14,847 bases of DNA from Trichomonas tenax (lineage: Eukaryota > Parabasalia > Trichomonadida > Trichomonadidae). Positions 7,195 through 14,735 of this stretch are shown piece by piece. The translations under genes were made by a program, and so were the position numbers. The stretch is taken from contig JALKBU010001202.1 of the NCBI GenBank assembly GCA_023091735.1, positions 1 to 14,847 on the forward strand. Reading direction: 5' to 3'. Position 1 is the first letter of the stretch; the number at the start of each line of letters is the position of its first letter. A model generated the notes under the pieces. The model searched no databases. It was given only the letters and a program-made list of their open reading frames with translations, and had not been told where the DNA came from.

Positions 7195-7606
7195 CAAATC
7201 TTTTAAAAGAATCAACAACCCAAAAAAATGACAAATGCAAAGTATCATTTTAACTTAGCGATTCTATTTTCTATTGCCGTAATGTAGTAAGTGTTTTAAT
7301 AGGAAATATACCATTTTAATACAGATATCATCTATCATTATGATATTATATTTCAGTTGTTGAATAAAAACACTTCCAAAAATATGCCCAATATTGTCTT
7401 TGAGGGTTGGAAATACAAAGATATTTATGAAGTCTTTTAATACTGCTTTCATAAGAAGTCTGTTTTCAAGTGAAACAAAAAGATTGTTTTCATAAATTAA
7501 TTTTCATAAATATCTCTATATTGATTTGAGTGCAGTGATTAGCTTCATAGATGATATGTTAGAGATTGATCTGAAGTTTGTAGCCATCTTATCTAAGATG
7601 ATTGAT
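7149..7606 (+). pseudogene. multiply frameshifted relic of an unidentified helical protein
   Basis: Protein-like pieces follow each other in shifting frames. They are LYDDISNNLYNYSIANLLKE to TAA 7251-7253, then in the same frame SIFYCRNVVSVLIGNIPF to TAA 7317-7319, then NTDIIYHYDIIFQLLNKN and NIVFEGWKYKDIYEVF to TAA 7438-7440, then TAFIRSLFSSETKRLFS to TAA 7493-7495, then DLSAVISFIDDMLEIDLKFV to TAA 7607-7609. The joins need only one-base slips, which fits a single ancestral gene. The residue pattern is helical and rich in Ile, Asn and Lys, a little like the ARM-like protein that follows, but I cannot assign a family. It overlaps the 3' end of the BspA-like frame by about 45 bases. Confidence 0.45.
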
Positions 7607-7747
7607 TAAGATTCTGTGTTGTGATAAATCATTGATTGATAAAAATCCAAAATCATTACTGATAACGATATAATAGAATATTACAATAGATTAATTAAAG
7701 TGTTTTGAATGCGAACATGATTTCTAATATTTGTCATAATTTGGAAA

Positions 7748-9145
7748 ATGGATTACAAAGATCAAGCATCGACGCAGAAAGTCGACATATCACAAAACAA
7801 ATTGTTGATTATGGAAAACCTGATCGTTTACAAGAACGTGTTCAATGTTGCTGTTGAAAAATTCCGAGAGGAAGATTTTAAAACCTCAGCAAAAAACGCT
7901 GGGCGCCTCTCAAATAGCTTTATCGAAGACAAATCGTTTATTGACTTCCTCAAAGAAGTTTCAGCCTTCGATTTCTGCATAACGGCAATTTCAAATATTT
8001 CACTCGATAATCATACAGAATCAGTTACGTTTTTCTTGCTGTTTCTCAACAAGATACTCATGTTCTGCGTCGACGAAGAATATAAAGAAAAAATCGAAGA
8101 ATCTGAAATAGTTCAATATTTAACTCATTGTTTGACAGTCAAAAATTCGATATTATACTTAGTTCGCATTTGCTATGACAACTTGGCTATCATACTCATG
8201 AAATTTCCATCATTATTACCAATATTTGTTAATTTAAATGGAACTCAAATGCTATTGGAGCATTCTGCATGTTTTGAATACGGCAGAGAATCGATTATTC
8301 ACAGAAGCATCGGACTCATTGTTAACGCATTAATAAACAGTAAACCAACAAATGAAATCGTAGAGCCGTTAATAAGCATTATTGGCATTCTCTTTGGTTA
8401 CCAATTGTATGACATCGTCCCACAGATTGTTCTATCGTATATTAACTTCAATGTTTCGTATGTTGACTTTTTTATTAATGAAGGAATATTTTTGATGTTA
8501 TTTAGATCAATGCCGATCATAAACAATCAGATTTCGGCTCTATATCAACAGGATTGGGGATCTCTTCAAGATCAGAAAATGAAACAAAGAATGATTCAAT
8601 CAATTCATAATTCTTATTATTTGTGTAGTTATGTTGTGAAACATGGAGATATCGATCTCGTAAATCAATTGGTATCGGCTCAGACAATAGATATGTTTAT
8701 CGATGTTGCATTTTCAAAATATTGGGAATATTCGAAATTTGCGATTGATTTTCTATATGACTATGCTTCGAAATACGATCAATTTGCAAAGAACATATTT
8801 GACACAAGCATTTTCGATAAAATGATGACGAATTGGGAAGAATTTCCACAAGTAACACGTATATCACTGATTAAAGTATTTTTTTCTATTGTTAATAACG
8901 CATCGGCGCAGAGTATCATAGATTTAGGCCAAGAACTTTTATATTTAGTATCAGAATTTATTGTTACTGTTGAAACACAAGAGCTGAATAATTCTTATAT
9001 ATACATCTTAAACAGAATAATCAGTCAAGTACCTAACTGGTTTATTGACTTTCTACAAGATATTGAAGATCTCGATGTCGATCCAGAGCTCGAGGAAGCT
9101 AAATCCAATATCCTCGATAAGATTAATGAAGTTATGCCAGAGTAA
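7748..9145 (+). CDS. ARM/HEAT-like helical repeat protein
   Basis: This intact 465-residue frame is almost wholly helical, with repeated amphipathic helices of Leu/Ile/Phe and Asn/Ser turns (for example 66-110, 120-160, 185-235, 285-345 and 370-440), as in armadillo/HEAT-like proteins that are frequent in trichomonads. No catalytic motif, signal peptide or membrane helix is seen. The N-terminus is polar (MDYKDQASTQKVDISQNK) and the C-terminus acidic (IEDLDVDPELEEAK). A role as an adaptor or scaffold is inferred from the fold only. The start is the first ATG in a clean frame. TCATAA at 7734-7739 is an initiator variant just upstream, like the one before the cyclophilin. Detailed repeat boundaries cannot be set by eye. 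Confidence 0.85.
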   Translation: MDYKDQASTQKVDISQNKLLIMENLIVYKNVFNVAVEKFREEDFKTSAKNAGRLSNSFIEDKSFIDFLKEVSAFDFCITAISNISLDNHTESVTFFLLFLNKILMFCVDEEYKEKIEESEIVQYLTHCLTVKNSILYLVRICYDNLAIILMKFPSLLPIFVNLNGTQMLLEHSACFEYGRESIIHRSIGLIVNALINSKPTNEIVEPLISIIGILFGYQLYDIVPQIVLSYINFNVSYVDFFINEGIFLMLFRSMPIINNQISALYQQDWGSLQDQKMKQRMIQSIHNSYYLCSYVVKHGDIDLVNQLVSAQTIDMFIDVAFSKYWEYSKFAIDFLYDYASKYDQFAKNIFDTSIFDKMMTNWEEFPQVTRISLIKVFFSIVNNASAQSIIDLGQELLYLVSEFIVTVETQELNNSYIYILNRIISQVPNWFIDFLQDIEDLDVDPELEEAKSNILDKINEVMPE

Positions 9146-9303
9146 TTTTTTATTATATTAGATAATTTGTTATTTTATAAATCTTTAGAAATTTACCGTA
9201 CATATATTTTGAAAAGTGAAATAAAGCTCATAGAACATATGGATGCAATAGAATCATTATATGATTTAACCTTATTATGTTATTTTTATTAACCTTAGTT
9301 TGG

Positions 9304-9316
9304 TCACTTTTCATTA
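9304..9316 (+). promoter_or_regulatory. double Inr-like initiator TCACTTTTCATTA
   Basis: Two overlapping matches to TCAYTW (TCACTT at 9304 and TCATTA at 9311) lie just before the ATG at 9320. The second would start the transcript 7 bases before the ATG, the usual short leader in trichomonads. Confidence 0.6.
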
Positions 9317-9319
9317 AAA

Positions 9320-9688
9320 ATGAATCCTGAAACAATTGATGGGAATTTTCTTGCGTTCACAATGTCGAGGTTTGACTTTTACAAACAAAAGTATAGAGAA
9401 GAGATGTTTCAGCAATGCAATACTCCGCAATTGCAACATTTCAAATTAAATCATGACGAAAATTACTGTTTTCAGGATGTCAACGTTAAAATTAGCCAAT
9501 CTCTTGCCCTGGAACGCGAATACATCGATTTAATTCTTAAAAAATATCCACAAAGATTTCTTGGCAGAGTTGATCCTGATGAAATTCAACAGATGGATTA
9601 TCAGTACAGAAAAGCTATTTACGAGAATAAATTCGTTCAAGATTTGCGTGATGAAATCAAGCATTTAATTAAAAAGGCCAAAGAATGA
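9320..9688 (+). CDS. small helical protein of unknown function
   Basis: The 122-residue protein has a well-placed start behind a double initiator. It is rich in charged residues and Gln/Tyr and has no signal peptide or membrane helix. Predicted by eye are helices around 19-33, 57-76, 86-102 and 103-121, the last strongly basic and acidic in alternation (LRDEIKHLIKKAKE), which could form a coiled coil or binding helix. I do not recognise the family. Codon use matches the neighbouring genes. It sits 174 bases downstream of the ARM-like gene on the same strand, with its own promoter, so it is a separate unit. Confidence 0.75.
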   Translation: MNPETIDGNFLAFTMSRFDFYKQKYREEMFQQCNTPQLQHFKLNHDENYCFQDVNVKISQSLALEREYIDLILKKYPQRFLGRVDPDEIQQMDYQYRKAIYENKFVQDLRDEIKHLIKKAKE

Positions 9689-10223
9689 AAGGTATATCTC
9701 AAATACATTCAAAACTCAAAGGAGTTCATTACTAGCCTTTAAAAAACTCAAATTCAAGTTTATCAAATTTCTCGTTCTTGCAAAATCCAATTGAGAATCT
9801 GCATTTATTAATAAGTCAATTCAATACACTAATCTAACGGCAAAGTATTCTTTTGTATATTATTTAGAAATACTAAATTAACTTAAAATCTTCTAATTTT
9901 CCATGAAATAAAAACTGCATATCACATTGGTTTCCATTTTCCACATAATTCATTTTTTATAAAAAATATTATTAAAAATTGAAACTGAATATTTTTATAA
10001 CTAGTCCCTGTATTTTCTTTTGGCTAAGTTTGTTTTGTTCAACTCGTGATGATGATAAATATTTAACAAAAAAAAAATGTTCAAACTATTATACATAGAT
10101 TTATATTTTGATGTGATTATAATTTTGTCAATGATTTGCTTTGATTGCTCATATGTATAGAGATAAATGAAAAATTATGCTTGGTGCCTCCCCCTGTTTT
10201 TGTAAAAACGTTTTTAAATTATA
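9689..10223. other. AT-rich intergenic stretch
   Basis: No coding signal is seen. The only structure is AAAAACGTTTTT at 10204-10215, a perfect 12-base palindrome 9 bases before the DPY30-domain start codon, which might be a promoter element. No TCAYTW initiator is close to that start. Confidence 0.5.
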
Positions 10224-10550
10224 ATGGTAGACGTTCAACAAGGCATAGAGTCACCACAACTTTTAGAAGAGCCACATGAACAAGAGCCGCCACAGACAGA
10301 AAAGTTATCCGCTGACTCTGAGCGCCTCCAGCAGCTCGCTTTGTCATTAAACACAGCGATGCCAGTGAGATCTCTTCCAAAGCAGGAATACATCCAAGAG
10401 ACCGTTGTGCCGCTCCTTCTGGAGGGTCTTTCTTGGATTATCAAAGAGCGTCCTGAAGATCCAGTCGAAAGTCTCGCAATGTTCTTGATTAAAAACAATC
10501 CAAACTCACCAGAACTTCACCGCGTTGTCGATCCTGCAGAATTTGAATAA
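10224..10550 (+). CDS. DPY30-domain protein
   Basis: At 108 residues it is about the size of human DPY30 (99). After a disordered, Glu/Pro/Gln-rich N-terminus (1-50), residues about 51-93 carry the Dpy-30 motif: LPKQEYIQETVVPLLLEGLS followed by KERPEDPVESLAMFLIKN. This matches the known pattern LPxRxYLDQTVVPxLLxGL...ERPxxPIExLAxYLLKN. The motif forms a dimeric four-helix bundle that grips an amphipathic helix of a partner: ASH2 in the COMPASS/MLL histone H3K4 methyltransferase, or AKAP-type helices in ciliary radial spokes. The short length and single domain favour a DPY30-like subunit, but a flagellar role is equally possible in this flagellate. Its 3' end converges with the POC5-like gene. 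Confidence 0.9.
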   Translation: MVDVQQGIESPQLLEEPHEQEPPQTEKLSADSERLQQLALSLNTAMPVRSLPKQEYIQETVVPLLLEGLSWIIKERPEDPVESLAMFLIKNNPNSPELHRVVDPAEFE

Positions 10551-11000
10551 GGAAATCTATAAATGTACTGAAATGATGTTATCTCAAAATTGGATTTTTT
10601 ATTTTTTACCAAATAAATCATAACATGTTCTCACTAACACTTATTGAGTTTAAACCTAAAATATTTGATAATGTATTTTATCACAATTTGATATTTTGTT
10701 TTCGAATAAGTTAACTCAAGCAATGCTTTATCTATTCCTCACTGAGTCTATATTTAAAATATTTCCAATTTTTTTATCAAAAAATGATTTTTTCATTTTT
10801 AGCCAAAATAAATCATAGATTATTCTATGTAGCCTCTTCTGAATCTATGATTAAATTGTTGCCAAACATAATTTAATATATATTTTCAAAAATTTAAATT
10901 AAACAGCATCTAATATTGTAATGTTATAGGAAGGATAAAATATATAAAATAATAACTTTAATTTAACATAAAATCGAAGAAAAATAAAAGAGTGAAATTT
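10551..11000. other. AT-rich spacer between convergent genes
   Basis: It holds the 3' ends of the DPY30-domain and POC5-like genes and the diverged tandem repeats annotated separately. No coding signal is seen. Confidence 0.5.
10593..10880. repeat. three diverged tandem copies, period about 97 bp
   Basis: Copies start near 10593, 10690 and 10786. Each begins GAT followed by a T-rich run, and 52-54 bases later has TGAGT/TGAAT followed by a TTTAAA-type block. Copies 1 and 3 are closest: both have GATTTTTT at the start and AAATAAATCATA about 20 bases later. Each copy ends with TATCNNAAT-like sequence before the next. Divergence is heavy, and low-complexity DNA makes false matches easy. Confidence 0.35.
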
Positions 11001-11828
11001 TCATTTGTGACGAATGACAGAAATCCTTGGAGCAGGTTCGACTACGAATTCCTCGTGATCTGAATCAGAATTGGAAGCATCTGGAGCTTCCATCTTCATA
11101 TTCTTCTTTAATGGTTGGGCAGCAACAGATATGAAACCGTCTGTTGCAGGAACATCACCGAATACATCGATAGCCTCTAAGTTGAGGTTAACGACACCTC
11201 TCATGAAGGCGCGTCTAAGTTTCTGCTGCATTTCTCCATATTGTCTTTCATGTTCTGCGAGAAGCTGTCTAACAGCCGTAAGTTCCGAATGGAGAGCTGT
11301 TATTCTCTGTGTTGCCTCTGTTTCTTGTACTTTCATTTCTCTCGAGTTTTCTCTACGTAACTCTCTCTTTTTACGATTGAAACGTACTTTATTCATCCTT
11401 CTAACCCATCTCTTGAAGAGAATTCTCTTCATAGGCTCTTCTAAATAGATTCTGTACATCGCATCTTCATAAATTCTGCGTGATGTGGCAATATCTCTCC
11501 ATGCATGGAAGAGCTTGGACTTAGCGTTTGACACTTGCTCCTTCATTTTCATAAAACTGATGTGATCAACCATTTTTTCAAAAATAACGCTTAATTTGTC
11601 AGCTTCTTGATCGATTCCTTCTGCACGCTTCGACATTGTCTCATTTGCTATCTTCTGTTCATCGATTTTTCGTTGTAGATTGTTGATTATCGGCGTATAA
11701 TGTTGTTTATGTTGCTGTAATAAGCGTTTTTGAATCGCTCTCAGCAAAGCGATGAGTTCCTCATCCGCCTTCGCATGGTGTGTGTCAACTATTTTATGCG
11801 CAGCATCAATATCAAAAGAAACAGACAT
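11001..11828 (-). CDS. POC5: POC5-like centriolar, centrin-binding protein
   Basis: The 275-residue protein is mostly coiled coil (about 20-100 and 150-205), with two Sfi1-like, centrin-binding repeats in the middle: KLFHAWRDIATSRR (105-118, W110) and ILFKRWVRRMNKVR (136-149, W141). Near the C-terminus, LRRAFMRGVVNLNLEAIDVF (204-223) matches the POC5 signature (R-G-V-x-x-L-N-x-E-A). POC5 is part of the inner scaffold of centrioles and is needed for their full length; with centrin it lines the distal lumen. The tail (245-275) is acidic and disordered. This copy is much shorter than the human protein (about 575 residues). ATG at 11826-11828 is the start; a TTG one codon upstream is not needed. 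No initiator motif is obvious. Confidence 0.82.
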   Translation of the reverse strand: MSVSFDIDAAHKIVDTHHAKADEELIALLRAIQKRLLQQHKQHYTPIINNLQRKIDEQKIANETMSKRAEGIDQEADKLSVIFEKMVDHISFMKMKEQVSNAKSKLFHAWRDIATSRRIYEDAMYRIYLEEPMKRILFKRWVRRMNKVRFNRKKRELRRENSREMKVQETEATQRITALHSELTAVRQLLAEHERQYGEMQQKLRRAFMRGVVNLNLEAIDVFGDVPATDGFISVAAQPLKKNMKMEAPDASNSDSDHEEFVVEPAPRISVIRHK

Positions 11829-12574
11829 CAAAATATTCCGAATAGTAAACGTACAAAATTTTAATAAACTTTAAAATCATAAATATAGATTCTCCTCATT
11901 CTGTAATTACCATTTTTCACAATATTTTCGCAAAATATCAATATGATAAATTTCTCATTTTTAGAAAAATGATTTTTCTTGCATATAAAAGTGACAATTC
12001 ACCTTAATTTTTTTGATGATTTTTCCTTCTACTATAATAAAAACAACCTTTGCTTAAAATGATTATTATCAAATTTGGAGTATAACTGTAAAGGAAAGAG
12101 GCTTTAGTTCCTTAAATTTAAAAAAATAGATTTGGAATTAACATATTAAGTAGATTTTTAGAGAGTTATGTTGCTTTATTAGCTAATAGTACATGTGTGC
12201 ATGATATTACACAACATTATAGCAAATTTGATTTCATATTGGTAAAATTGAATTAATCGACTTCATGAAAAACAAAAATTAAAATAATCAAATCAACATG
12301 TTTAAAATAACAATATATAATATTAGTTTTCCCTCATATAAATAAGATTTGATAGAAAACTGACTTTTTCATAATGTCAAACAAATAGCATAGCCAATTT
12401 AAGTGAAATTATTTATAAATGCGAATATTTAAACAATGTTAGTTTTACTATGAGATTATCATTTTGATGTATAAATAACCGAAACTAAATCACTCAATAA
12501 ATACATTATTTCTGGATTGTTGTTAGTAGTACTGCTCCTTTGAAAATGATAAAACGCTCTGTTCAGTGTTTAAA
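11829..12574. other. long AT-rich intergenic stretch
   Basis: Stops occur in all frames and there is no protein-like reading. AAAAGTGACAATTCACC near 11988-12004 resembles the GTCACTTTT promoter words on the minus strand, but it is about 160 bases from the POC5-like start. Nothing else is supported. Confidence 0.5.
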
Positions 12575-12625
12575 TACAGTGGAAACTGTCCGCTAAAATA
12601 ATGTTATCAATAATGGGGACTTTAT
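12575..12625 (+). mobile_element. possible pogo/Tigger-type transposon end
   Basis: TA followed by CAGTGGAAACTGTCCGCTAA (12577-12596) resembles the terminal repeats of Tc1/mariner-superfamily pogo/Tigger elements, which start CAGTGGAACCT and insert at TA. The sequence after it (AATAATGTTATCAATAATGG) has the repetitive look of such ends. No matching inverted end or transposase is found in the window, so this is at best a solo end or remnant. Confidence 0.3.
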
Positions 12626-12742
12626 TGCTTCATATCTCGGGATACTGTTTAGACTTGCGATCCATGCATACATTGTTTCTATATGCATATAGATGCTATG
12701 CCCAAAGTTTCAGCTCAAAATGTTTTGAAAAAGTGAAGCATA

Positions 12743-12793
12743 ACAATGTGCGTGGTCCTTGTGCTCGCAGAGTACAAGGCCCCGACACATTGT
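12743..12793. repeat. strong imperfect hairpin
   Basis: ACAATGTG...CCTTGT (12743-12762) is repeated inverted as ACAAGG...CACATTGT (12774-12793) around an 11-base loop (GCTCGCAGAGT). The outer eight and inner six pairs are perfect, with a short mismatched region between that keeps some G-C and G-T pairs. GC content is high for this DNA. A structured RNA, a transposon internal palindrome or a terminator-like element are all possible. Confidence 0.5.
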
Positions 12794-12921
12794 GAGAAAT
12801 GTGAACAAAGTCAACATCATTAATTTTTTCACCGTCTAAAATATATAGAGCGAAATTAATAAATAACATCACTTAATGAATCACATCATTTCTCGCATAT
12901 ATATAGAGTGAATCACCTCAC

Positions 12922-13194
12922 TCAAGTGCCCACGATTCCCCTTATATACCAGCAAAAATAATATATTATTTTAGAATTAGATTTATTTCTTATGCAGTTC
13001 GAATCCATGCAACAACAGCGAGATAAGGAGGAATATTCATCATCAATGTTCAAATTTACTGGTCTAATCAAAATACCATCATTATATTCAATATTTAGAA
13101 CAGGAAATCTATTAGAACTGAATAAAGTATATTTATCATCTATTTCAACATATGGAATCTGTTTTTCCTTAAAAAGCTCTTCAAGTTCACTCAT
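12922..13194 (-). CDS. small unknown protein, third frame of a packed minus-strand block
   Basis: From ATG 13192-13194 the frame gives 90 residues. The N-terminal half looks real: MSELEELFKEKQIPYVEIDD, then strands such as RFPVLNIEY and GILIRPVNL. The C-terminal half is Cys- and Ser-rich, then hydrophobic, and may be past a frameshift. Its ATG lies only 5 bases after the stop of the preceding frame (13200-13202). Such spacing is unusual for trichomonad genes and points to mobile DNA or to one larger gene split by a frameshift. No family is recognised. Confidence 0.4.
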   Translation of the reverse strand: MSELEELFKEKQIPYVEIDDKYTLFSSNRFPVLNIEYNDGILIRPVNLNIDDEYSSLSRCCCMDSNCIRNKSNSKIIYYFCWYIRGIVGT

Positions 13195-13199
13195 TTAAA

Positions 13200-13781
13200 T
13201 CAAGATAAAATATTATTTTTTGTAGAAGGAGCGCTTAAATCATAATCATCTAATAAGACAATTGGAGGTTCAACTTGTTTGACTTGTATTGATAAGCATG
13301 CATGTCTGAGGAAGCAAATGATAGGCTTCTCCTTATACTTAGCTGATTCCTCTGAGCCTTTCATAGTGAATGTATAAGTAATTGGAGAGTTAGATAATTG
13401 TCCTTGCTGATAAGTGTAATCAGTTTCGCATGGGAATCCACAAATGAAATGTGTTGTATCATTCGATTCATAACCAGTATCTGTAATACCTGTAGTAATG
13501 GAACGCATCACATCATAATTAAATCCTACTTCATCATTGTTATTATTTGTGCAATTTGCAAGCATTTCATAAAAGTTGGCAGAGTTTGACGCTGTTCCTT
13601 CATATGGAATATTTCCATACGCTCCACAGTTAAGCTGAATTGATTGGAATAGTGTATTTTCAAAGACAGTATAATAATTAGGCTTCTTCTTAAATAGCAA
13701 ATACACACTATTGACGAATAAAGGAAGAAATGCAGCAGTGCAAATAGTTTGTTCATTATTTCCATCTACATTACCATCCAT
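13200..13781 (-). CDS. unknown beta-rich protein, second frame of the packed block
   Basis: The first ATG in frame (13781) gives 193 residues, but protein-like reading starts earlier. The frame is open from 13841 and reads SGRTLNFPVKRIDCVVMDGN, so the natural start may be in the frame upstream. Features are repeated beta-type segments (TAAFLPLFVNSVYLLF, SIQLNCGAYGNIPYE, PITYTFTMKG, IICFLRHACLSIQVKQV), Asn-rich loops and six or more cysteines. There is no signal peptide or known motif. The pattern of strands with Gly/Pro/Tyr turns could suit a jelly-roll capsid-like protein of a Maverick-type element, but this is a guess from appearance. Confidence 0.45.
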   Translation of the reverse strand: MDGNVDGNNEQTICTAAFLPLFVNSVYLLFKKKPNYYTVFENTLFQSIQLNCGAYGNIPYEGTASNSANFYEMLANCTNNNNDEVGFNYDVMRSITTGITDTGYESNDTTHFICGFPCETDYTYQQGQLSNSPITYTFTMKGSEESAKYKEKPIICFLRHACLSIQVKQVEPPIVLLDDYDLSAPSTKNNILS

Positions 13782-13813
13782 AACTACGCAATCAATTCTT
13801 TTCACAGGGAAGT

Positions 13814-14280
13814 TTAATGTCCTTCCACTATATTGTTCATATCAAAGCTCTTGTTCATGATGTCGCTGATGCTACTCAGAACATCGGAATCGATCGGCTG
13901 ATAGTCAATATCATTATCAGCTCTGATGAAGCAGCTACAAAGATAACACTAGTGACATTAACGCTTTCGCTGTTAAGACTCTCGATGTGGCTAAGGTTCA
14001 GTGTCATCCCCGGAGCCCAGTGATGAAGAGATGACTTAGCGATGAGAGTCTGAATCTGAGTCTGATGGAGATGATGACAAAGATGCAGGAGCTTTCTGAA
14101 CTGATTTAAGAGCGAAACTGATACTCCAGGATTGAGCGGATGTTGAGATATGGTGTTGAACTTGTGGAGAGAATAACTGTTTTCATCCACGATTTGTGGA
14201 CTGGCTGAGGAATGTAATTGTTTTACTTTAGCTGATGCCACCGCAAGTGATTGAAGATCGCTGATATCCATTTCAGAAAC
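13814..14280 (-). pseudogene. degenerate first frame of the packed minus-strand block
   Basis: Reading from 14280 downward, one frame gives SEMDISDLQSLAVASAKVKQ and continues openly to TGA at about 13876. A second frame gives APASLSSSPSDSDSDSHR, then stops, and near its end DIDYQPIDSDVLSSISDIMN, finishing at 13814. Both alternate in quality, as expected for a gene with frameshifts. The product would be Ser/Asp-rich and disordered. Its last 28 bases overlap the open part of the following frame (13814-13841), so the pair may once have been one reading frame. No family is recognised. Confidence 0.4.
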
Positions 14281-14418
14281 TCGCTCACCACTGCGATATG
14301 TTATGTGCAGCCATTGCTATGTGACATGACTACAATCATCTTTTAGGAAAAGTTGTAAGTTTATATGTGAGAAATATCATGTAAAAATAAAATTTAACAT
14401 ATATGTTTTCCTTCACTA

Positions 14419-14498
14419 TTAAAGATCTTTGCTAAGAGTAGAAATACTCGATTGATTGTTAAAGATCTTTGCTGAGAGTGGAAGTATTTGATTGACAA
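14419..14498. repeat. two-copy 40-bp tandem repeat
   Basis: Units 14419-14458 and 14459-14498 both begin TTAAAGATCTTTGCT and agree at 32 of 40 positions. Seven of the eight differences fall after position 20, and most are A-G or C-T changes. Each unit includes the palindrome AAAGATCTTT. This looks like an old duplication, perhaps of a regulatory word. Confidence 0.75.
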
Positions 14499-14717
14499 AT
14501 AATATGATTAGTAGGAAAGTGAGAGGGGTGTTTGGCAGATTTTATTGCTCTAGATATAGAGGATGTATGCCAACATATATATTTATATTGTAATTCCGGA
14601 CAAATAATTTTTAAAGTTTATTTTGGGACTGGGACAAAATAGAACAACGTGCTTTTCTGACATGTAAATTATGTTTGGCATATAGAGTCAGAATGTCAAA
14701 TATAAAGGAAAGTGACG

Positions 14718-14735
14718 TGATTGCGCGGGAAAAAT
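14718..14735. promoter_or_regulatory. E2F-like GC-rich motif, right edge
   Basis: On the minus strand this reads ATTTTTCCCGCGCAATC, a very good fit to TTTSSCGC. TATAAAGG and AGTGAC lie on its left (14701-14715), as in the motif at the left edge. Read on the minus strand, TATAAAGG becomes CCTTTATA, which contains CCTTT, a core promoter word reported for Trichomonas. A minus-strand promoter is therefore possible. Confidence 0.3.

Noticed and set aside
11071..11448. Plus-strand frame opposite the POC5-like gene
   Set aside because: Antisense shadow; the minus strand carries family signatures.
11829..11831. TTG start one codon upstream in the POC5-like gene
   Set aside because: The ATG at 11826-11828 is the normal eukaryotic choice.
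12601..12795. 64-codon plus-strand frame
   Set aside because: It runs through the hairpin at 12743-12793, has no initiator and its residues are not protein-like as a whole.
12995..13015. GTTCGAATCC, like a tRNA B box
   Set aside because: The flanks do not pair as a T-arm, no A box or cloverleaf is present, and it lies within a reading frame.
13782..13805. GTG start for the unknown minus-strand protein
   Set aside because: Non-ATG start in a eukaryote. The frame is open further upstream, so the first ATG (13781) is listed and the uncertainty stated.
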